Shown here piece by piece: positions 6,306-9,019 of a DNA stretch of 9,019 nucleotides. The translations under genes were made by a program, and so were the position numbers. The notes under the pieces were generated by a model. The model was not told the origin of the DNA. It made no database searches and was given only the letters and a program-made list of their open reading frames with translations. Location of the stretch: assembly GCA_002773655.1 (NCBI GenBank), contig PFAR01000010.1, positions 1-9,019 on the forward strand, written 5' to 3'. The DNA comes from Candidatus Falkowbacteria bacterium CG10_big_fil_rev_8_21_14_0_10_43_10 (lineage in GTDB: Bacteria; Patescibacteriota; Patescibacteriia; Patescibacteriales; XYC2-FULL-47-12). Position 1 is the stretch's first letter. The number at the start of each line of letters is the position of its first letter.

Positions 6306-7865
6306 ATGAAAAAAAAGATAACAAAGAAAACTAAAAAGACAACCAATAAAATTAAAAGGAAAAGCTCTGGTTTGGATTTTTTAGAGTTGATTGATTCTGA
6401 TGCTGACGGCCTGTCGGATGCGGAGGAAAAAAAGCTGGGCACCGATCCCCTGTCCGCCGATACGGACCGCGACGGATTAAACGATTTGGCGGAAGTTAAG
6501 GTTTACCATACCGACCCCCTGGACCCCGATACCGATAAAGACGGTATCTCCGACAGCGAAGAGGTGCGGCTGGGGCTTAATCCATTAAAAAAGGACAAGC
6601 TTAAAGATATTTTTATTCCTCATCAGGGAAATGATTATAAGCCCTATTTATTGCAGTCTAAGCGCGCTATTTTTTACAGCCTATTTTTCGTCGGATTGAA
6701 GGCGATTGTTTTTGTTTTCGCCTTGTCTTTGCCCGTCCAGGCTTTCATGATGCCGGATGTTTTAGCGCTCCAGCGCGGACAAATATTGGATTTGATAACG
6801 CAATTTCGGGCGGAAAAGGGAATTAATATTTTATCTGAAACCGGCAAGCTTAATACATCGGCGCAGGCCAAGGCCGGAGACATGGTAATAAATAAATATT
6901 TTGACCATACCGGCCCGGACAACCATACTTTGCCCTATTTTTTAAGCCAAGCCGGCTACAACTACCGGGTGGCCGGAGAAAATTTAGCCATGGGATTTTC
7001 CAGCGCCGAAAAAGTATTTAATGCCTGGTTGAAAAGCCCCCTGCATTACAAAAATATAGTGGACGAGGAATTTATGGAAACCGGCCTGGGCATAGACAGC
7101 GGCGATTATAAAGGCAAAAATACCATTTTTATCGCCCAGCATTTCGGCACTCCGGCGGCATTGGCCGCCGCCAAAGCGCCTGAACCGGGGGCGGCCAGCG
7201 CTCCTGCCCCGGCAGCCGGCAAAGAGCTTAGCCAAGTTTTAAGCGAGAAAGTCCATCCCCCCGCGGTAAAAATCTCTCCGCCCGCGTCTAAACCGGCCGC
7301 TCCAGCCATTCCGGCGGAAAAGGACCGCCAGGCTCCGGCAAAGGAATTTTCATATTCAGCGGACCAGTCCAGAGTATTTTGGAAGTACGACGGGCGGGAA
7401 ACGGTTTTTACCGCCAAAGCCTACATCAAAGGCGAGATCAGCCAGGCGGAGGTCTATATCAGCGGCTACCCGTTAACTTTAAATAAAGATGAAACCGAAG
7501 CTGATTTATATTCCGGCCGGCTGACTGTTGAGGAAAACATCGATGATTTTTTTAAAGTCGTTATCGCGCCAACGATAAAAATTCAGGACGCTAAAGGGAA
7601 TGAAGTTATTGACAGCATTAATTGGTACGAAATAAAAATTGTCAGCCAAACCCCGGTAGAGAAGTATACGGCGGCTCGGGATGTCCTGCCGGCCGGCGTG
7701 ACTAAAGTCTTCAACGCCTCGCGGGCAGTCTACGGCGTGGGATTGGCAATTTTTACCATAGTGCTGCTGTTAACTATTTTAGTGGAAATTAAAAGGCAAC
7801 ATCCGCACCTTATTGTCCAATCGCTCGCGGTAATATTATTATTAACTACTTTGTTAGTAATTTAA
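6306..7865 (+). CDS. Membrane-anchored CAP (SCP/PR1-type) domain protein with N-terminal TSP3 repeats
   Basis: This is a 519-residue product. Residues 1-20 are very Lys/Arg-rich. Three TSP3-type loops follow at about 30-86 (DSDADGLSD, DTDRDGLND, DTDKDGISD). 'IFIPHQGNDYKPYLL' (102-116) precedes a membrane segment at about 121-146, which ends in a possible signal peptidase site VQA (144-146). A CAP domain spans about 155-282 with the expected residues: H201 (YFDHTGP), E225 (AGENLAMG), H247 (SPLHYKNI) and H279 (AQHFG). An Ala/Pro-rich linker covers about 283-346, and a beta-rich domain about 350-447. Two C-terminal membrane segments follow, about 475-495 and 502-519, joined by EIKRQHPH. Positive charges suggest N-terminus inside and CAP domain outside. 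Bacterial CAP proteins are secreted, with mostly unproven activities. ATG 6306 has no good Shine-Dalgarno, but an in-frame stop (TGA 6285-6287) limits the start. A separate transcription unit is likely because of the upstream terminator. Confidence 0.93.
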   Translation: MKKKITKKTKKTTNKIKRKSSGLDFLELIDSDADGLSDAEEKKLGTDPLSADTDRDGLNDLAEVKVYHTDPLDPDTDKDGISDSEEVRLGLNPLKKDKLKDIFIPHQGNDYKPYLLQSKRAIFYSLFFVGLKAIVFVFALSLPVQAFMMPDVLALQRGQILDLITQFRAEKGINILSETGKLNTSAQAKAGDMVINKYFDHTGPDNHTLPYFLSQAGYNYRVAGENLAMGFSSAEKVFNAWLKSPLHYKNIVDEEFMETGLGIDSGDYKGKNTIFIAQHFGTPAALAAAKAPEPGAASAPAPAAGKELSQVLSEKVHPPAVKISPPASKPAAPAIPAEKDRQAPAKEFSYSADQSRVFWKYDGRETVFTAKAYIKGEISQAEVYISGYPLTLNKDETEADLYSGRLTVEENIDDFFKVVIAPTIKIQDAKGNEVIDSINWYEIKIVSQTPVEKYTAARDVLPAGVTKVFNASRAVYGVGLAIFTIVLLLTILVEIKRQHPHLIVQSLAVILLLTTLLVI

Positions 7866-7876
7866 TCCCTACGAAA

Positions 7877-7961
7877 TACGAATTTGTACGAATATACGAA
7901 TATAGATTCCCGCTTTCGCGGGAATGACAAAAAAGTATTTGTATATTCGTATTTATTCGTA
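7877..7961 (+). repeat. Nested palindromic repeat upstream of the M50 gene
   Basis: AT-rich arms 7877-7902 and 7936-7961 are complementary at 22 of 26 positions. They enclose the GC-rich perfect hairpin at 7906-7925. The arms are built from TACGAATA-type words. The element occupies most of the 109-base gap. The A-run after the core, rather than a T-run, argues against a terminator on the + strand, and the minus strand is no better. Confidence 0.8.
7906..7925 (+). repeat. dRS3-like palindrome core (ATTCCC-N8-GGGAAT)
   Basis: A perfect 8-bp stem ATTCCCGC / GCGGGAAT closes the loop TTTC. The pattern ATTCCC-N8-GGGAAT is the one described for the neisserial dRS3 repeat, and the flanks (TAG before, GAC after) also match the common form of that repeat. 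Similar palindromes are widespread in unrelated bacteria, so this is a pattern match and not proof of relation. The right part, 7912-7930, is repeated exactly at 6272-6290. Confidence 0.75.
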
Positions 7962-7967
7962 ATTAGC

Positions 7968-7972
7968 AGGAG
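7968..7972 (+). promoter_or_regulatory. Shine-Dalgarno AGGAG with very short spacing
   Basis: AGGAG is separated by only CT from the ATG at 7975. An in-frame TAA at 7960 excludes any earlier start, and the next in-frame Met lies beyond the HExxH motif. ATG 7975 is therefore kept despite the tight spacing. Confidence 0.55.
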
Positions 7973-7974
7973 CT

Positions 7975-8583
7975 ATGGATTTTTCTTTGCAATTATTTTC
8001 CATCATAATTTTAGTTTTGTCAGCCGCTTTCCATGAATACATGCATGCCTGGATGGCGGACCGTTTAGGCGACCATACTGCCCGGGACTTAGGCCGGCTG
8101 ACGATTAACCCGCTGGCCCATTTAGATTGGTTCGGGTCGATTTTTTTGCCCCTGCTTTTGGTAATCAGCAACACGCCGTTCGTCTTCGGCTACGCCAAGC
8201 CGGTGCCGTTCAATCCCTATAACCTGCGCGACGGAAAATGGGGGCCGGCGAAAGTGGCGGCGGCCGGACCGCTGGCCAATTTTTTACTCGCCCTAATTTT
8301 TGGGCTAATATTACGTTTCTATCCGGCTATAAATCCCCAGCTGTATCTCCTGCTTTTTTACATCGTGATTATTAATCTCGTTTTAATGGTTTTTAATCTG
8401 ATTCCCATCCCGCCGCTGGACGGTTCAAAAATAATTTTGCCTTTCCTTCCGTACCATTTGCAGGAAAAATATTTTCGTCTGGAGCCATACGGCATGATGC
8501 TGGTTATTTTCGTCATGCTGATGGGCCTTAACGCCGTTTGGTTTTTCGTCAGCCTGCTGTTCCGGCTAATCGTAGGAGGATAA
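7975..8583 (+). CDS. M50 family site-2-protease-like membrane metalloprotease
   Basis: This 202-residue integral membrane protein belongs to the short S2P/M50-like group. The zinc motif HExxH is HEYMH at 20-24, inside the first hydrophobic segment, which is typical. The third ligand motif is 'NLIPIPPLDG' (141-150) with D149. 'GYAKPVPFNP' (72-81) and 'AAGPLANFLLA' (96-106) are also family hallmarks. Further membrane segments lie at about 55-70, 97-117, 123-146 and 172-198. No PDZ domain is present, and the length is normal for this subgroup. Such enzymes cut transmembrane segments of substrate proteins within the membrane; the substrate here is unknown. The gene follows the CAP gene after a 109-base palindromic gap. 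Its last codons carry the ribosome binding site of the next short ORF, so coupling downstream is likely. Confidence 0.95.
   Translation: MDFSLQLFSIIILVLSAAFHEYMHAWMADRLGDHTARDLGRLTINPLAHLDWFGSIFLPLLLVISNTPFVFGYAKPVPFNPYNLRDGKWGPAKVAAAGPLANFLLALIFGLILRFYPAINPQLYLLLFYIVIINLVLMVFNLIPIPPLDGSKIILPFLPYHLQEKYFRLEPYGMMLVIFVMLMGLNAVWFFVSLLFRLIVGG
8574..8579 (+). promoter_or_regulatory. Perfect Shine-Dalgarno AGGAGG for the short ORF
   Basis: AGGAGG lies within the last codons of the M50 gene, five bases (ATAAA) before the ATG at 8585. It is the strongest ribosome binding site in the window, and it serves a 30-codon ORF. Confidence 0.7.
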
Positions 8584-8584
8584 A

Positions 8585-8677
8585 ATGGAATTGAAAAACC
8601 GGAAACGCAACCGTTTATTGAATTATGATTATAAAGGAGAAATGGACAGGAACAACAAAGAAAATTTATTTATATAA
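8585..8677 (+). pseudogene. 30-codon ORF, probable remnant of a RAYT (REP-associated transposase) start
   Basis: The ORF begins one base after the M50 stop codon, has an ideal ribosome binding site and ends at TAA 8675-8677. The product is very charged. Its first half contains 'KNRKRNRLLNYDY' and it ends 'NKENLFI'. As I recall it, the N-terminus of RAYT / IS200-like transposases of this bacterial group runs 'KNRKSxRLKNYDYSxxGxYFVTICTKNRENLFG'. This ORF keeps both ends of that stretch and lacks about eight residues between. The catalytic HUH and Tyr motifs are absent, and no further transposase sequence follows. It may therefore be a decayed insertion. Alternatives are a genuine small protein or a leader that couples M50 translation to the next gene. 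The resemblance is from memory and short, so confidence is moderate. Confidence 0.45.
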
Positions 8678-8682
8678 AAAAT

Positions 8683-9019
8683 ATGCCAGGGAGGACTTTG
8701 GATAAAACCCGTTTATCCATATTTTTAAGGTTGTTAATTCTGCCCCTTTTATTGTCGGCAGGATTTTTTATTTTGGGGAGTATCGCGCGGGCGGTGAACG
8801 TGGAGATTAACGGGGATGTTGTATGGGAGGAGGCGGACAGCCCGGTGATGGTTAATGAAAATATCTGGGTGAAGGCAGACGCCAGTTTGACAATTGAGCC
8901 CGGAGTAGTAGTGAAATTCGCACCGGAAAAATATATCGTCAGTTCCGGCATTTTTCAGGCGGAAGGAACAGCCGAAGATCCGGTTGTTTTTACTTCTATT
9001 AAAGACGATAAATACGGCG
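8683..9019 (+). CDS. Secreted right-handed beta-helix-type protein, 3' end missing
   Basis: The first 112 residues are visible and the frame is open to the window edge. A signal peptide is clear: basic start, hydrophobic 11-33, and an ARA cleavage site at 35-37. The mature part has 'IWVKADASLTIEPGVVVKF' followed by 'GIFQAEGTAEDPVVFTSIKDD', the ladder pattern of extracellular parallel beta-helix proteins. The start is uncertain. ATG 8683 lacks a Shine-Dalgarno, whereas TTG 8698, in the same frame, has GGAGG at 8690-8694 with three bases of spacing and would give a more usual signal peptide. The gene lies five bases after the short ORF and is probably co-transcribed with the M50 gene. A surface adhesin or carbohydrate-associated role is inferred; no enzyme motif is visible in this part. 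Confidence 0.85.
   Translation, partial: MPGRTLDKTRLSIFLRLLILPLLLSAGFFILGSIARAVNVEINGDVVWEEADSPVMVNENIWVKADASLTIEPGVVVKFAPEKYIVSSGIFQAEGTAEDPVVFTSIKDDKYG

Noticed and set aside
6140..6442. 100-codon minus-strand ORF over the gap and the CAP gene start
   Set aside because: It overlaps a real gene, the terminator and the repeat. Its 'CHSRESLAYRQAGG' segment is the reverse reading of the palindrome.
7906..7935. GC-rich hairpin as terminator of the CAP gene
   Set aside because: The stem is good but is followed by GACAAAAAA, not a T-run. On the minus strand the T-run comes before the hairpin. It fits a dispersed repeat better.
6242..7961. CRISPR array or tandem attachment sites formed by the repeats
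   Set aside because: There are only two related palindromes about 1.6 kb apart with a gene between them. There is no regular spacing, and no integrase or cas gene is present.
8625..8705. 26-codon ORF overlapping the short ORF and the beta-helix gene start
   Set aside because: It overlaps both neighbours in another frame and no recognisable motif supports it. A frameshifted continuation of the RAYT-like ORF was considered, but the residues do not match that family.

Overview
The window looks like part of a Candidate Phyla Radiation (Patescibacteria, probably Parcubacteria-like) chromosome. This is inferred from protein style, not from a marker gene. The signs are giant Ig-like/FN3 secreted proteins rich in Thr, Ala and Gly, a CAP protein carrying the FIPHxGNDYxP motif before its first membrane segment, a short M50 protease, duplicated 'GEAWY' domains, and very AT-rich gaps between moderate-GC genes. 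All genes lie on the + strand. All five visible stop codons are TAA, and nothing suggests UGA recoding.

Layout. 1-3760 is the 3' part of a huge gene for a secreted multi-domain Ig-like protein, cut by the left edge. It has a chain of invasin/Big-type domains, then two Big_5-like domains and a distinct C-terminal domain. 3761-3923 is an AT-rich gap holding a candidate extended -10 promoter and a long imperfect inverted repeat. 3924-6143 encodes a secreted protein with three FN3 domains, a poly-Gly hinge, a beta-rich domain, and two GEAWY domains separated by calcium-binding type (TSP3) repeats. 6144-6305 holds a good intrinsic terminator, a second candidate promoter and a REP-like palindrome. 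6306-7865 encodes a membrane-anchored CAP (SCP/PR1) protein with an N-terminal TSP3 region. 7866-7974 is almost wholly a nested palindrome with a core matching the pattern ATTCCC-N8-GGGAAT. 7975-8583 is an M50 site-2-protease-like gene. 8585-8677 is a 30-codon ORF with an excellent ribosome binding site that resembles the start of a REP-associated tyrosine transposase (RAYT). 8683-9019 begins a secreted beta-helix protein cut by the right edge.

How it fits together. Four of the five full-size products are exported or membrane-bound and built for the cell surface: adhesin or S-layer-like chains, a CAP domain, a beta-helix. The fifth is an intramembrane protease. The terminator at 6179-6212 separates the FN3 gene from the CAP gene. 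The M50 gene, the short ORF and the beta-helix gene are close enough to be co-transcribed. The most interesting signals are the possible RAYT relic together with REP-like palindromes that bracket the CAP gene, the duplicated GEAWY domain, and the TSP3 repeats on the predicted cytoplasmic side of the CAP protein. I see no complete new defence or metabolic system here.
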